Shown: positions 24,066 through 36,204, counted from the first letter of the stretch. The stretch: 64,000 bases of DNA from Callorhinus ursinus (GCF_003265705.1 NW_020312848.1:56835707-56899706); one strand, 5' to 3'. Notes: generated by a model from the letters alone, not told the origin. Numbers and translations: made by a program.

Positions 24066-26699
24066 GGATGTGTTACTTTTTATGGCGGCAAAGATGTTAC
24101 TCGTGATGCCACCATCTTGGTAAGTGGGTGGTAACGTGTTAAATCTAAATTACTCCCTACTTAAAAATTATGCTGTGAAACTTTCAATATTCTAGAGCTG
24201 CCATATAACATGGTTGTTTTAAGAAAGCTTAGCAAAATTGGCTAAGAAAGTACTTTTCTTTGCATTTACATTCAATATTGTCACCTGGAAACAAAAATTT
24301 CCAAGGTACCAGCTGCTAATTTCATACTCCTGTTGTGCATTTAATGAAAGCATTGTCCAAGTTTTTTTGTCATTATCACCATGACAACAAAAATTTGTAT
24401 CTACTTTTTGCATATTAGTTGCCCCAGAAAAGTCCAGAATGACAAGAATGTTGCTCAGCTTCCCAAACACAGCTCTAAAGAGATCTCCCTTTTCCTTTCA
24501 CTCTTAAAATTCTCTGGTGACAATAAAAAAGCAGGAAGATTTCTGTTTCCATACTGCCTTATCCATTAGGAGTTATTTTCAGAGTAGAAATAGCAATATA
24601 GCCTATAAAAGTCATCACATTTGGCTAAGGCACTGAAAATAACCCAGGTCTCTCGGCATGGTTCACAGCAAAGACTATTAATATGATCCTATTGAATAAT
24701 GTAGCTGTTACCCAGCTTTACACTTGGGATGCTTTCAGGATTTAAACAGCTAAGAACAAGGATCACAAACTAAATTTAAAACACTCCACTGAAAATCACA
24801 TTAAGCTGAAAACTATAAATTAAACATGTCTCTAAGCAACAATCTAAATAGTCAAAACTTAGTGAAAACACTTTCAAAAATAGCCTACTGCTTTGGAGTC
24901 TCCATTGGCTCATGACTGCCAAATGTACATACAAAAATGCATAATATGTAAACTAATTTGAAATGAAATAAATCTCTAAAATGTAAAACAACTTATTCCC
25001 TAAAAATGAAAAAAATTTTAAGTCCTCAGTTGCCATGAACCCAAAATGCATAAAAATGTCTTTGATTTTTAATCATCAGGTAAGAAGCAGTTAAATGACA
25101 AATATTTAAAAAATCAAGCTGTAAGTCAAATGGCAGATACAGGAGGGCCATACTGTTATTAAGTGAAAAGTAAAATGCCCAGTTTACTGCATAATAAGCC
25201 ATCATCAGAATTTTACTAAAAAATTATTTAAAAAACTATTAGATTAAGCATCCTTATTGCATCCTCCAAGGATTCTACAGAAGTAACAAGTTTTACTTCC
25301 ACAGATTTTTCCATGGCTATCATTAACCAGGGTGAAATGATAAAATCCCCACCTATCCACAGTGAAAAATCAGACTCCTGAAAATATTCAACAGCAGAAA
25401 GGGAACAGGGACCTTGTTAACACAAAAACCTGTCCGGCGTCCAAGATTCTTTTTGCAATCTAACCAAATAAAACTATAGATCAGCCACAGACCATAAATC
25501 AGATGTTTGTGTTTGGTTTCATTGTCAGGTGATTAAAGACTGAGGTATTGTAATAGAAAGAAGGCTGTTCCAAGTCGATTAAACAAATTCAACCTTCCTG
25601 GAAAACAACACACACCCTACCTCTTTTTTCTCACTCCCCTCCCTTTAGCATCTCCTGGGGATGAAGGTACCCAATCACTTCCAACTTCCCAGGGAGGTTT
25701 GTGTTGTAATAGCTAGCTTCCTTATTGTATTTCACAAAAGGGAACTGATTCACTGCATCACAAGCGAGGTTTCATCTGAAATCTTAAGTTCACGTTTTCC
25801 ATGCAAAGAATGAAAAATCAATTTTCCTCAAAGTTTCAGATTAAAACTTGCAAGTTTCACAAGTGGAAATCAGCAGCCCTCCTCCTCCTCCGTTTTTCCT
25901 TCTCTCCCTCTGTCTCTCTTTTCCTGCCCAGGCTCAGCTCAAGTAGCCTCCTCCACCCCCACATCTCTCCTCTACATCTCCAGAAAGCCCTACGTCCAAA
26001 TAGAGAGGGAAGAAGTTCAAATAGCCCAGATTCACACCTGGCCCTGCCCTCTGCTGCTCGAACACCGACTCTGTTTAGGAAAGAACTGCGGGGCGTCCAT
26101 GCTCTACTCAGTCCACACCACCCGGAATCTCCCGCTAGAGCAGCGGGACCGCGCCAAGGGTGGGAGGCGCTCCCAGGGCTGCCTTTCTTTGCAGATCCTT
26201 GCAGCTCCTGCGAAGCTGCTTCTCAACTCCGAAATCGTTTCCACCCAGGAAGTGTGGGTCCAGCCTCCCCCCGCCCGCCCCCGCCTCCAAGGTAGGGGCT
26301 GGAAACCACCATTCAGTCTCTGTGCACAGGGATATTGTGGGGCCGAAAGCGGGGCCAGCGTTGGATGGAAGCTCATTAGGCTTCTAGATCCCAGCGAAGA
26401 AGAACAATGTGTGGACACCAGATGCTGAATCTCCACCTTGCCCGGGCACCTTCTAGGGAAGAACGAGGACACCCTCCCACCGCGGCCCCCCATCTCCAAG
26501 TGATGGGGCAGCAGGCAGCTAGGACGCAAAGCTACGACGCTAAGCGGAAGGCAACAGCGCCCAAAGCCGACACCGGGCCTCTCTAAAGGGGCCTCAGGCA
26601 CATGAACACACACACAATGGGCATCCCCACACCTGCCTGGCGATGACCCGTCTGCCCCTAGCTGTCTTCTTGGGTCCGCTGAGAGATGCCAGGCAGCCC
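24066..26699. other. Promoter-proximal intron 1, repeat-poor
   Basis: From 24066 to about 25850 the DNA is AT-rich and I recognise no interspersed repeat. G+C then rises into the CpG-island shore (25870-26700). This stretch is downstream of the CTTNBP2 start within 3 kb and could hold intronic enhancers; that is inference from position only. Confidence 0.45.
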
Positions 26700-27121
26700 C
26701 GAGACACGCGCCCACCACCACGCGCGCAGCTAGAGGCGAACAATGGGGGGGTCAAGTTCGCCTAGAAACACATGCCAGCCCCCGCCCCTGACCAAACCCC
26801 ACAGCAGCTGAGGGAGTGGGCAAAGGGGTCGCACAGGATACACGCAGGGAGCCCCGAGAACAGGGCGGACCGGGACTGCTTCCCGCGGGGCTGCGAAAGG
26901 ACGGGAGGGATCCCGAACCCAGGCGGCCGCCTCACCCTCCTCGACCCGGATTCCGGCCGTGAAGCACCACAAGGAGGGGGCACCCACGGAGGGGCTACCC
27001 AGCGGAGGGGACACACCAGGAAGCCCGGGCTTGCGGAGCGCCCCGGGGCGCAAGCCGGGTCCAGCCCGAACCCCAGCCCGCGTCTGCACTCTCCCCGCGC
27101 CCACCCCGGGACCTCGGTTAC

Positions 27122-27202
27122 CGCCGCCTCCGCCGTGGCCCCCGCCGCGTCCTCTGGGGCGCGGGAGAAATCGGGCTCGCAGCTCGCGCCGTCCGTCGCC
27201 AT
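27122..27202 (-). CDS. CTTNBP2: CTTNBP2 exon 1, coding part (residues 1-27)
   Basis: This is the first coding exon of cortactin-binding protein 2, a neuronal scaffold that binds cortactin, striatin-family (STRIPAK) proteins and microtubules and acts in dendritic spines (established knowledge). The minus strand reads [20 protein letters not shown] followed by GATAEAA, which matches the mammalian CTTNBP2 N-terminus as I remember it, with Phe12 and Thr23 where human has Leu and Ala. The start is well supported: the context is AAG-ATG-G (A at -3, G at +4), and an in-frame TAG lies four codons upstream at 27212-27214. The exon ends GCG|GTAACC, a phase-0 GT donor at 27121-27120. It joins in frame to exon 2 at 15641, giving an 11,480-bp intron 1. 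The exon sits in a CpG island, as expected for a first exon. The 5' UTR extends to higher coordinates and its end cannot be fixed from sequence. Open reading beyond the donor (VTEVPGW...) is intron. Confidence 0.94.
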
Positions 27203-27318
27203 CTTCCTGCTCTAGCGGATCCGAATGCGAGCTCGGAGCGGCGGCTCCGGGTTCAGCCTTTTCGGCGCGGGCGGCGCTTAACTCGCTGCGGTCCGGGGAC
27301 GCGGGCGCTTGCAGCCCG

Positions 27319-27352
27319 GCCGCCGCAGCCGCCGCCGCCGCCGCCGCCGCCG
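27319..27352 (-). repeat. GCC/CGG trinucleotide repeat in the CTTNBP2 5' region
   Basis: On the plus strand the array reads (GCC)2-GCA-(GCC)8-GC, so the sense strand of CTTNBP2 carries CGG units with one TGC interruption. It lies about 115-150 bp upstream of the start codon, in the 5' UTR or core promoter. A further CCG-rich stretch follows at 27411-27430. Confidence 0.9.
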
Positions 27353-27430
27353 CTCTCCCTCCTCCCCTCGCCACCGCCCCCGCCGCCTTAACCCGCTGCG
27401 CGCCGGAGCGCCGCCCGCCGCCGCCGCCTG

Positions 27431-27470
27431 GTCCCCGCCCCGCCGCCCCGCCGCCCCCCCCCCCCCGGGG
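27431..27470 (-). promoter_or_regulatory. C13 run plus GC boxes; G-quadruplex-prone on the gene strand
   Basis: The plus strand has four-C blocks at 27433, 27437 and 27446, then 13 uninterrupted Cs (27454-27466), then GGGG. The CTTNBP2 sense strand therefore has four or more closely spaced G runs within 40 nt, meeting the usual G4 pattern. It also overlaps an Sp1-type GC box. Its role is inferred only. Confidence 0.6.
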
Positions 27471-27570
27471 CTGCCAACAATCTGCCGCGCGTGGAGGGAG
27501 GTACGGGAAATGGGCACGCGCCCCGGCCCGGCTAGGAACCTGCGCGAAGAACGGGTAACCAAAGCCCCGG

Positions 27571-29765
27571 ACGAGGTGGAGGAAAGAAAGCCCAGTAGGT
27601 GATTCTCCCGGCACGGTCCCCACCAAGCCGGCGGTGAACAGAACAACCGGATTAAATGTCAGGCCTCCCGATTCTGAATTCTCTGTACCGTCAAGGAAAA
27701 GCCTTCACTTCAGCCCCCTCTATCCCACAGCTAGGAATCACACAAGGCATCCTTTTCTTCTTTCTTGAATTTGTTTTTTGTTGTTGTTTTGGTTTTTTTT
27801 GCAAGACTGCCACCAGGGCGTTTTTCCCCTCCTGGTGTATATATTGGGCTTTGTTTTGTTCTACCATTGCCTTGAGTCCTTCTCCGAAAACCATCAACTC
27901 CCAGATCAAAATGTGTCTTGCTACCCTTTATTACGTGGCACCCGGCCCCTTGGCCTATTCCTTTTTACAACCTCTTTTTCAAGAAAGGTGGAGCAGGGCC
28001 TTTGTTTTGTTTTGTTTTTTGACCCCAAGTCTGGGGTATTTTTTGAAGGGCTAACCACGAAATGTTAAGTGCCATTCTTGTAAAAGGAAGCTCTCTACTT
28101 AAGAGACCCCCATGAGGTGGGGACAACACACACACATAATTTTTTCCTAAAAATTGATTTTATGGGAATTATAGGTCTCAGAAGATATATCATGAGATGA
28201 ATTAGACCCAAACTCTTAATTTTCTCTTCCCACATCTGATTCAGTACCTACCCTTTCCTGCCAATTCCCAGAATGTGAAAATCTATCACCTTATCAAGAC
28301 CATATGGTACAGGCCTTCCCAAATCACCAGATCCCAAAAATGTGTTGAAAGCACAAAATCAAATGGAGGCATTCAAGCTGTGTCTCAAAAAAATAAATTC
28401 AAACCACAACCAAATCCTGGACTTAAAATTCTGGAAGATGAATGACTGGAATGTTCACTCCAAGGGTTAACAGATCAAAGCTCATTTTTTTTTTTTTAAA
28501 TGGCAGACTCCTAATGAAAGGTTTTGGCACTTTAATTGCTTCGCTTTCCAAAGTAGATCTAAATCTGATACAAACCAGGGCAGAGAACATCTTTTCAAGG
28601 ACCTGAAAAGGGTGGATCAATAAATTGTTAAAAGTTCCTTCCCAGAAGGGATCTATATCAAGAAAGAACTTTCACTTGGAACCCTGGGGTTAAGGGTCAC
28701 AGGCTTGGAAGTCACCTCCAGGTTATCTTGTAAGCAGAGATGATCATTTACTTACTGTCTTTGACTTTATTCTGGTAGCTACTCCCTCTCTGAACCCTCT
28801 GATTTCCATCTCTGTTCATTATATCATTTCTTTTATCAAACATTCTCTATGAAATTGCTCAATATTAGAATAACTAGACTCTTTATCCAATGAAAGAAAA
28901 GCATTTGACAGTAAAACTTCAATGCTGAACTGATAGTAAAAACTTGAAGTTTGAATCTAAAACCATTTTCACACATCAAAAGGCAATGAATTTTCTTGAC
29001 ACTGATACTTGTACTGCTACTCAGTTACTAGCACAGAAATTAACTGGTTCCCTTCTAGGGGAAAAAAATAAAATAATATACTTCACTTAGGTGTTAAGAA
29101 CTAGGGATATGATATGACAATATCCCTGAGAAGCAACTCCCATTTATTTAATACATGCAGTTCAATTAAAAAAAAAATCATTGGGAAGAAATAGTTTCTA
29201 TGAGTCTAAATACAATTAAAGCGGAATCGTCACAAAAGATTCAAACCCTGAGCAACTTCTTCCCTCTCACTCCCCTCCCCCCCTTTTTTTTGGTAAAATA
29301 AAAATAAACAGTTGCGAAAAAAAAATCACAGAACAGCACATTTTCTAAGGGCCAAAACCCAAGACCTAGGGAGGAAAATAAACAGCATTTTGTCCCTACC
29401 TTAAAGCTGCCACTGCCTATTGCCAAGGATTGACGGAATATCCCACCCTACTGCACAGAAAGCACACTAGGAGTTAACTCCCTCACCAGTGGCCTGGCCT
29501 GGGGCTGCTTCTCTACCGGGAGGACACTTGCTGGTTTAAATTCTCTCTTGAGAATTAACCTCTATTGAGACTGCAAATTAACTCTTTCTGAAAGACTTTC
29601 TTTGTACAGGCTCTACTAGAGTCAGACCAAATAGATCTGAAAGAGTAGTGACTTGATGGCTCTAGAAATTAAATCTTTTGAAGCTCCATTAAATAGCTTA
29701 AAAAAAAAAAAAAAGACATCCCAGGGCTAGAGTGAAAATTTCTGAAAAGCAGGGGAAAGGAAAAG
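27571..29765. other. Upstream flank of CTTNBP2, repeat-poor
   Basis: About 2.2 kb directly upstream of the CpG island. I see T-rich and A-rich runs (27770-27800, 28483-28497, 29699-29714) but no named interspersed repeat and no gene. Confidence 0.5.
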
Positions 29766-29954
29766 ATATTTTTAAAGATTTTATTTTATTTATTTGAGAG
29801 AGAGGGTGAGAGAGAGCACAAGAGGGGGTAGGGTCAGAGGGTGAAGCAGACTCCCCGCCGAGCAGGGAGCCTGATGTGGGACTCTATTCCGGACTCCAGG
29901 ATCGTGACCTGAGCCGAAGGCCATCGCTTAGCCGACTGAGCCACCCAGGCGCCC
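29766..29954 (-). mobile_element. CAN-SINE
   Basis: Minus orientation: aaagattttattttatttat on the left, and ctgagccacccaggcgccct on the right. The body has the 'gggtcagaggg' form. Confidence 0.94.
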
Positions 29955-31874
29955 TGAATCATGATCTTTAATCAGTACATTTCTTTCAGCAGTAAAATGG
30001 AAGAAGAGATGCTGAATACATTGCAAACAGAGAAAACTATTAGTTACATTGTCTTCTTCTCTGAACATAATGATGTGGCTGACCCACGGACAAATGAATT
30101 TATTTTGTCAGATTAAAATAATTTATGTTCTGAGCCTGGAATAGAGGCGCTTGTGCTGAGCTATACTCCAAGATTCTCTTTTAAGACCAATGAAATGGGT
30201 TGCTGCAGCTAGGAATGCAGACTGTGGTTGGGGAGCCAAGTGGTTTTCTGATTAAACCATGGCCTTGGCCTCACCAGCCACATCCTCCAACCCACTAAAC
30301 CAAAAACCCAGGGAGTCATATATAATGATGCAAAGATATTCTTCCTTCCATGTGAGAAGATAAAGGAACATACACATATCCCAAAACAGTTTCCCTGGTA
30401 GAGTAAGAGAATTCTTTATTTCAGTTAAATGACAACATTTATGTGAACTCCAAAGAGCACACCATATGTTATCGTGTCTTAGTATTGCCAAATGACAAAA
30501 TTACTGAGTAGCAAATCATTTCTGACTGCATCCACAAGGCTATAGTTATACAATTTAAATATTCCAGACCACGTTTATCCCTGTCTACACCATGGTGACC
30601 CACCTAGAAAGCCCCAGATCTTGACACTGTGAACTCTAAAAAAGAGGAGATGAGCTTGAGTGCCCTGTATCTATCACATGTTTTTGAAACCAAGACATTG
30701 CCAGAAATGAATTTTCATATGACCTAACTACATTCCCTCATAGTCAACTTGTCATTATCTACATGTGCTTAGGCTCTTTGTGGATTTTACTCAGTAAATT
30801 TAATCCTAATCTAGTTAGCCACTCTTGTCATCAACCTATGGTTTTGGAAGGCCTCCTCCACCAACTGCAGTTGGTGTGTGCCAAGGGAATGCAAGCTAAT
30901 TTTACCTAAGCTAAAGCAAAACATAATTAGGAAATTAAATCTGCTAGGTAGGATGCAAGCCAAAGCCAAACATAAATATATCATTATAATCACTCCCAGC
31001 CCCTTTTAACACCACCTTTAGCTGGAAACTGCATTCGGTCATTCAATGCTAAAGTGATGTCCAAATAGAAGGTTTTATTAAAGAGTTAAAGGTACAGCAA
31101 GAACATTATTCCCCAATCCAGTCACTCAGAACGGAAACTCGGCTAATTGAGAACAATGAAGCAATGTTGATTCAGTTCTATTGAATGTTTTTAAAATCTT
31201 AAACCATTACTTGTTAATTTCAACTCTTATCTGCAGAAGTCATTTACTAAAGTAAGTTCTAGTGCAAAAGATTTTTTAGTGCAAAACCATTATGGAAAAA
31301 CAATTTTAACAAAGAAATCTGGCCCACTGCTGCCCCTCATCCACCTGAATTGGAAACGGATCTGAATATTTCCGTTTATTCAGCCTCATTAGCAACCCCA
31401 CAAGCCCGCAGTATGTAGTTACTAGGCAACCACTAAGGCAGGAGTGTTTATACCATTAGGCATCAATTATAACAAGCTTTATTTTTCTTAGAAAGTTTAA
31501 AAACTTTATAAATAGGTTGTGAGATCAGATCCTTTTCTCATCTGATTAGGAGTGTAGAGCTAGCTATAAAACCAAAGCTGACATTTTCTTTTCACTATGG
31601 AGGATGTAATATTCAATTCAAAAGGAAATGTAGTGTTTGAAGAATTAATAAGAACAAAATATTGATGCCCTTCAATTTTAATAAATATGCAGGTGGTATT
31701 TATGATCCACGCAGTGATGATTTACTTATGATACAAAATACAGGAGAAAAGACATGAATGTGTAAGTCTCCCATGTAAAAATGTGAAATAAGCCACATAC
31801 ATCAACATTTTCCAGTCAATCATAATCAATTAGCCATACACTGAGTTAATAGAGTTTCAAATGGCTTTAGAATT
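29955..31874. other. Upstream intergenic DNA, about 1.9 kb without recognised repeats
   Basis: No SINE, LINE, LTR or DNA transposon signature stands out. An X-box-like motif (gttactaggcaac) lies at 31418-31430, about 4.2 kb upstream of the CTTNBP2 start codon. Confidence 0.45.
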
Positions 31875-32070
31875 TTTTTTAAGATTTATTTATTTGAGAG
31901 AGAGCAAGAGCTCGAGTGGGAGGGGCAGAGGGAGAGGGGGAGAGAATCCCAGGCCGACTCGGCACTGAGCGAGAAGACCAACTCAGGGCTCCATTGAAGG
32001 ACCCAGAGATCACAACCTGAGTAGAAACCCAGTCGGATTCTTAACTGACTGAGCCACTCAGGCGGCCCCC
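31875..32070 (-). mobile_element. Diverged CAN-SINE
   Basis: Minus orientation: taagatttatttatttgaga on the left and actgagccactcaggcggcc on the right. The flanking text tttagaattttt and tttggaattttt suggests a target duplication. Confidence 0.9.
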
Positions 32071-32681
32071 CTTTGGAATTTTTGAGACATAAATTCCATT
32101 TTACATCATCTAAAATCTCACTTGATGACAACAGGTTTTTTTTTTTTTGGTCCACCATGACATATTTTTAATTCAAATCAGTTTAGCTCATTTAAAATTG
32201 CCTGAAAATATGATGCCATTATTTGAAAAGAAATAAAATAAATATATATGGCAGAAGTTATTCAATTAACCAACAAATATAAAATAAAATTTAATTCACA
32301 ATATTTTTAAAACAATGTCATGGCTAGACTTAAAGGCTTAATTTTATTTATGATTCAAGAACTGAAAGAAAAATCATTAGTGTTGCTATTTCATTCCAGG
32401 GAAGGGGAAGTCACTTATAGAATAAAGAAAAATACTTCTGAAAAATCAACATTTAAGTAGTCTGGAATGTTTTATCCTGGCAATTAAAGAAATTTAACCA
32501 CTGAAATAATTTTATGCTAGCAATACAGTATTTTTTCCTTATGGAAAAACAGAAATAACCACATACTGATTATTACTATCAGAGTCAACATCCTTTATCA
32601 TTACATCATCTTTTAATGCTCATGATTTATCACTTTCAGCATCACCCTCTTCATTGTTAAGAATCACCCAGGTGTCCCCCA
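32071..32681. other. Intergenic DNA, nothing recognised
   Basis: AT-rich (32160-32640), with no repeat family or gene that I can name. Confidence 0.5.
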
Positions 32682-32757
32682 ACTGCTCCCCCTGCTTGTG
32701 CTCACTCATGCTCTCTCTCTCTCTGACAAATAAATAAATAAAATCCTTAAAAAAAAA
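32682..32757 (+). mobile_element. CAN-SINE 3' fragment (headless)
   Basis: Only the CT-rich body (ctgctccccctgcttgtgct) and the (AAAT)n-A9 tail remain. The preceding cacccaggtgtcccc is a scrambled remnant of the head region, so this is a truncated or rearranged copy. Confidence 0.8.
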
Positions 32758-34279
32758 TGAATTGAGTTGGAAAGTATTTTACTGCTACTTTTTCTTTCCT
32801 TCAGATCTGCTAAGGAACACACTTCGTCAGCTTTCAGACTCTACTTCCTGATTACTAACCATCCAAAAGGGATGATGCCATTTGGGTCATGAGACACCTT
32901 TGCTTGACATATTCTGCTTGGATCAGCCCTTGACCCCCACCCCGTGTGGCCATAGATACCAACTGGAATGGTGATGGGGAACCCCCTTCCCAGAATTTAA
33001 AATCTGAGGAAGAGGCAAGGGAGAAGTTGAACGGAAGCTTCTCCAGACCCCCTGACCTTGAGCAGTGGATAAAGTTTCCTTGCTTAGAAAAACCACATTG
33101 TACAGCTCTATTTCCTGTAAAGAATCATTTTTAGAGCTAGAGAAACACACAAAAATGGAATCATAGATTCAAATGTGAAAGGCAAAACAATAAAGCTTCT
33201 AACAGGAAAATATTTTCATGAACTTGTAAATAAGAACGTAAGTTCTGACTTCTAATGCAATCCAATTTATCAATCGTTCTCTTGTGTGGTGTTTTGTGTC
33301 CTGTTTATGAAATCTTTGCTCAGTTCCTTGGCCTCCCAGGTGATGTTTTGTGTAGGCTTTCTTGGAGTCTCATCCTGCATGTGCTCAGCTTAGAATTTAG
33401 CCTAAAACTTGAGAGGAAATCATGCACAGATTTTTTGGACTCTTAAGTTTCTTCTCTGGGACTTTGTCCTTCAAGTCCCACATACTCTGGCAACCCCCAA
33501 ATCCTGACCTTTATGTCTTTGGCCCAGGAAAACTCATTTTTCCCCAACTGTTCCCCACCCCCAACCTTGCCCTTCTCTCAAAAATCATAGCCCCTCAAGT
33601 CCTGCCTGCATTTATGGCTTGCCAACACCTCTACCAATTGTTTCATATGTATGTTGTTTCACTTCTTTTTGTTGTTTTTAATAGGAGGATTGACCCTATA
33701 CTAAGTACCCTGTCATGACTACAACTGAAAACCACATGTGCTTACTTTTAGAAGGAGTGTTTATAACAAACAAAACTTCTTAATGTTCCCTTGCCTAACT
33801 AGATTGTATCCAGGACCGTATTACTTATTTTCTCATCCTAGGGATGGGTGAACTGAGCTGAGACTCTCCAGTTGCCATTGACAAACAGAATCCAGGCACT
33901 AATCTGCTACCTCATCCAGAGTCAGGCATGAAAAACCATGTTGGGAATAAAGGATGACATTGCAGCAGTAGATGTATAAATTCTATTACCAGTCTTAAAA
34001 ATGTAGCGTTGTGCCTCCTATTTCCAGGGAGTAGCATGCCTGACAGCTTTCAGAAAATAAAAGAAAAATGAGAGATTGAAAAGAGAAGGAGAGGAAGAAT
34101 AGAGTGAGGGTGGCCTTGGGTTTCCCTTAGTTAAGAGACTGAGGGTCAAAGGGATGTCTTTCAAAGAACAAACACATCTCAAATGTGAAGATCCTGGTAC
34201 ATTCTGGAAAACTTTGACAGATTTTCTGGACGTCAAGCTCAAATGGATATTGGTAGGTATGGAAGAACATTAACTTCAA
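32758..34279. other. Intergenic DNA, nothing recognised
   Basis: Mixed composition with a C/T-rich part at 33440-33620. No supported repeat or coding sequence. Confidence 0.5.
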
Positions 34280-34395
34280 GCCTTCAATACCTAACACTGA
34301 GCCAGCATGTGACAAGCAGTCAATAAATATTTAGTCAAATTAATTCAATGGAACCAATGGATGGGTAAATGGAAAGATAGGTGAATAAATGGATG
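34280..34395 (+). repeat. L2-like 3' end plus degenerate ATGG tract
   Basis: tacctaacactgagccagca, then caataaatatttagtc, is L2-like. It runs into a degenerate (ATGG)n/(ATAA)n tract from 34347 to 34398, as L2 tails often do. Confidence 0.5.
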
Positions 34396-35167
34396 GACTA
34401 AATATTACTACCTACTTACTTTTTTGTGTCGTTGGCCCTTTAGGCATTGTGCTGAAACTTAGGGATTCCTTCTCAGAAAAAAATTTTAAATGCGTAAGAC
34501 AAAACAGAGCATTATAAAGAAAATTGCTTATGTTCAAATCCAATGATCAAAATTCTGCATATAAAAAAAGAAAATTTTGTAACGTAGGAATAGATGTGCT
34601 TCTCTCTTCCATAAGGAAATAAGATGGTATAGTGGTAGGCCAATAAATAATGTAATTTTGAACTCTCCATGAATGTAAATGATATTTTGAGATCTCTGTA
34701 ACAATTGTATTGAGATTTAAAAATATCTGTGATTTCTATTGAGGCAAAGTCATAGGCACTCCTATTATGGTCTGTTACTAAATTCATAATTGAAGTAAAT
34801 GTTAACTATCAGCGAGAGGTGAGTGAACATGAAAATATAATTTTTAAAAAAAATTTTTTATGAACCATTCCCATGGAATTCTACCCACGAATCCTATCAT
34901 TTAAGAAGCTCACTCAATAGATATTGAGGAGAGTTCATATTTGTAAAAATAAAAATTTCTACCCAATTTGAGACATTTAGTGAATTATATATATAAATAT
35001 ATATTTATATAAAATTGTGTGTATATATATATATATTTTTTTTTTTTGAGGTGGAGAAGGATGAAAATTTAGAGGTATTAGGCCAAGTAGGGTATGCTGA
35101 GAAGGTTAAAGATTCCCAAATGCTACCCCCACTCATCCCCCCAAACAAAACAAAACACCTCAGGACA
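34396..35167. other. Intergenic AT-rich DNA with a TA tract
   Basis: 34985-35035 is almost pure (TA)n and (TATAAA)n with a short GTGTGT insert, followed by T13. It is self-complementary and unwinding-prone. Otherwise unassigned. Confidence 0.6.
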
Positions 35168-35395
35168 CATAGTGTAGAGCAGTTGTTAAGTGCAGGGTTC
35201 CATGATTAAGAGCCTCTTTCTAGCTGTGTGACCTTGGGTGAGTGTTCCTCTCAGTTATCAGTTAAGTGGTGATCATAATGGCTCTTGCCTTTTCAGGGTT
35301 GTTGGGAGGATTAAATTGAGTGATTTATTTAAAGCACTTAGGAGAGTGTTTGGCCTCCGATAAACTCCTAGTAAGTCTTGGTTCATTATTATTTT
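35168..35395 (+). mobile_element. MIR SINE, nearly full length
   Basis: It runs from the tRNA-derived head (agtgtagagcagttgttaag) through the core tagctgtgtgaccttgggtg and ggttgttgggaggattaaat to ataaactcctagtaag. Confidence 0.88.
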
Positions 35396-36204
35396 CATGC
35401 TCTGCATACACATATTAAAGAATAAACAGCCACCCTTAAACACATGACATTTCAGAAATAATTTACTGAATTTATTAAAACGATTCTACAACTACACAAC
35501 AGTCCTAACAAGCTCTTTTGTATAAATTTTAAATTTTTAAATAAGTATTCTAAGATTTTAGATTAAATAGTAAAAACTCTCCATAAGTGCTTGCAAAAGT
35601 CATAATCGAGAAATGTGGGTTGGATCCTATAAGTCAGTTCTGGCCAAATTGATGATTGCTACATTTAAAGCATACCTCTTTTTACTCAATAAGGAAATGT
35701 TTTAATTAAATAATATATAGTATTGATCCAAAAATATCACTAGGGATTAGGAAGAACTAGTCCAGGTCATTAATCTAAATTCAGCCTAATCTAAGCCGAT
35801 GAGCTAATTCCATGTTTTGTTTAACTCATACAATGTTATTTTTTTTAAAGGGAATGATTGCCCACATTTTAAAATTGGGGAATTTCATATAAAAATTCAG
35901 CCTTTCAACCTCTCAGAAATTCAGAGTATCTGAAACCACTGTGCTCACACTGAGTCCCTTTGAGACTGAGGCTCGTGCTCTGCCCTGTTTTATTCTACTT
36001 TACTTCCTTGTTTCCCATAATTACATTACTTTCTTGTTTTTCCATAGAGTTTTAACTTCATGATCCCTAAGTCAAAACCTTGAAGTTTATGTGATTCCAG
36101 TAAGATTGTATGTATTTATTTACTTTAATCAAAACAGTGGAGGAAACGTGGACTTGAAATCATGTCTAAGACCTAGTAATGCAGGCATCTTGCCATCCAC
36201 CATC
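35396..36204. other. Intergenic DNA, mostly unassigned
   Basis: AT-rich to 35900. The part after about 36070 may be the diverged 5' part of the next LTR. Confidence 0.4.

Larger units (their letters stand above)
26700..27570 (-). promoter_or_regulatory. CTTNBP2: CpG island, presumed CTTNBP2 promoter and 5' UTR
   Basis: CpG dinucleotides and G+C content rise sharply here compared with the AT-rich DNA on both sides, and the coding start of CTTNBP2 (27202) lies inside. No TATA box is evident. On the gene strand, Sp1-type GC boxes occur around 27432-27443 (GGGGCGGGGA), with many GGCGG cores between 27330 and 27450. The transcription start must be above 27214, but its position is not visible. A CpG-island promoter without TATA and with multiple start sites is the usual form for such a gene. 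Long open frames on both strands here are a by-product of high G+C. Confidence 0.85.

Noticed and set aside
25801..26295. 164-codon plus-strand open frame in the CpG-island shore
   Set aside because: Ser/Leu/Pro-rich composition with no domain; lies in intron 1 on the opposite strand to the gene.
26959..27558. 199-codon plus-strand open frame antisense to CTTNBP2 exon 1
   Set aside because: It is low-complexity Pro/Ala/Arg translation of the GCC repeat and C run, with no recognisable family.
26730..27626. 298-codon open frame on the minus strand through the CpG island
   Set aside because: It is in a different frame from the CTTNBP2 start, is very rich in Gly, Ala, Arg and Pro, and owes its length to few stop codons in GC-rich DNA.
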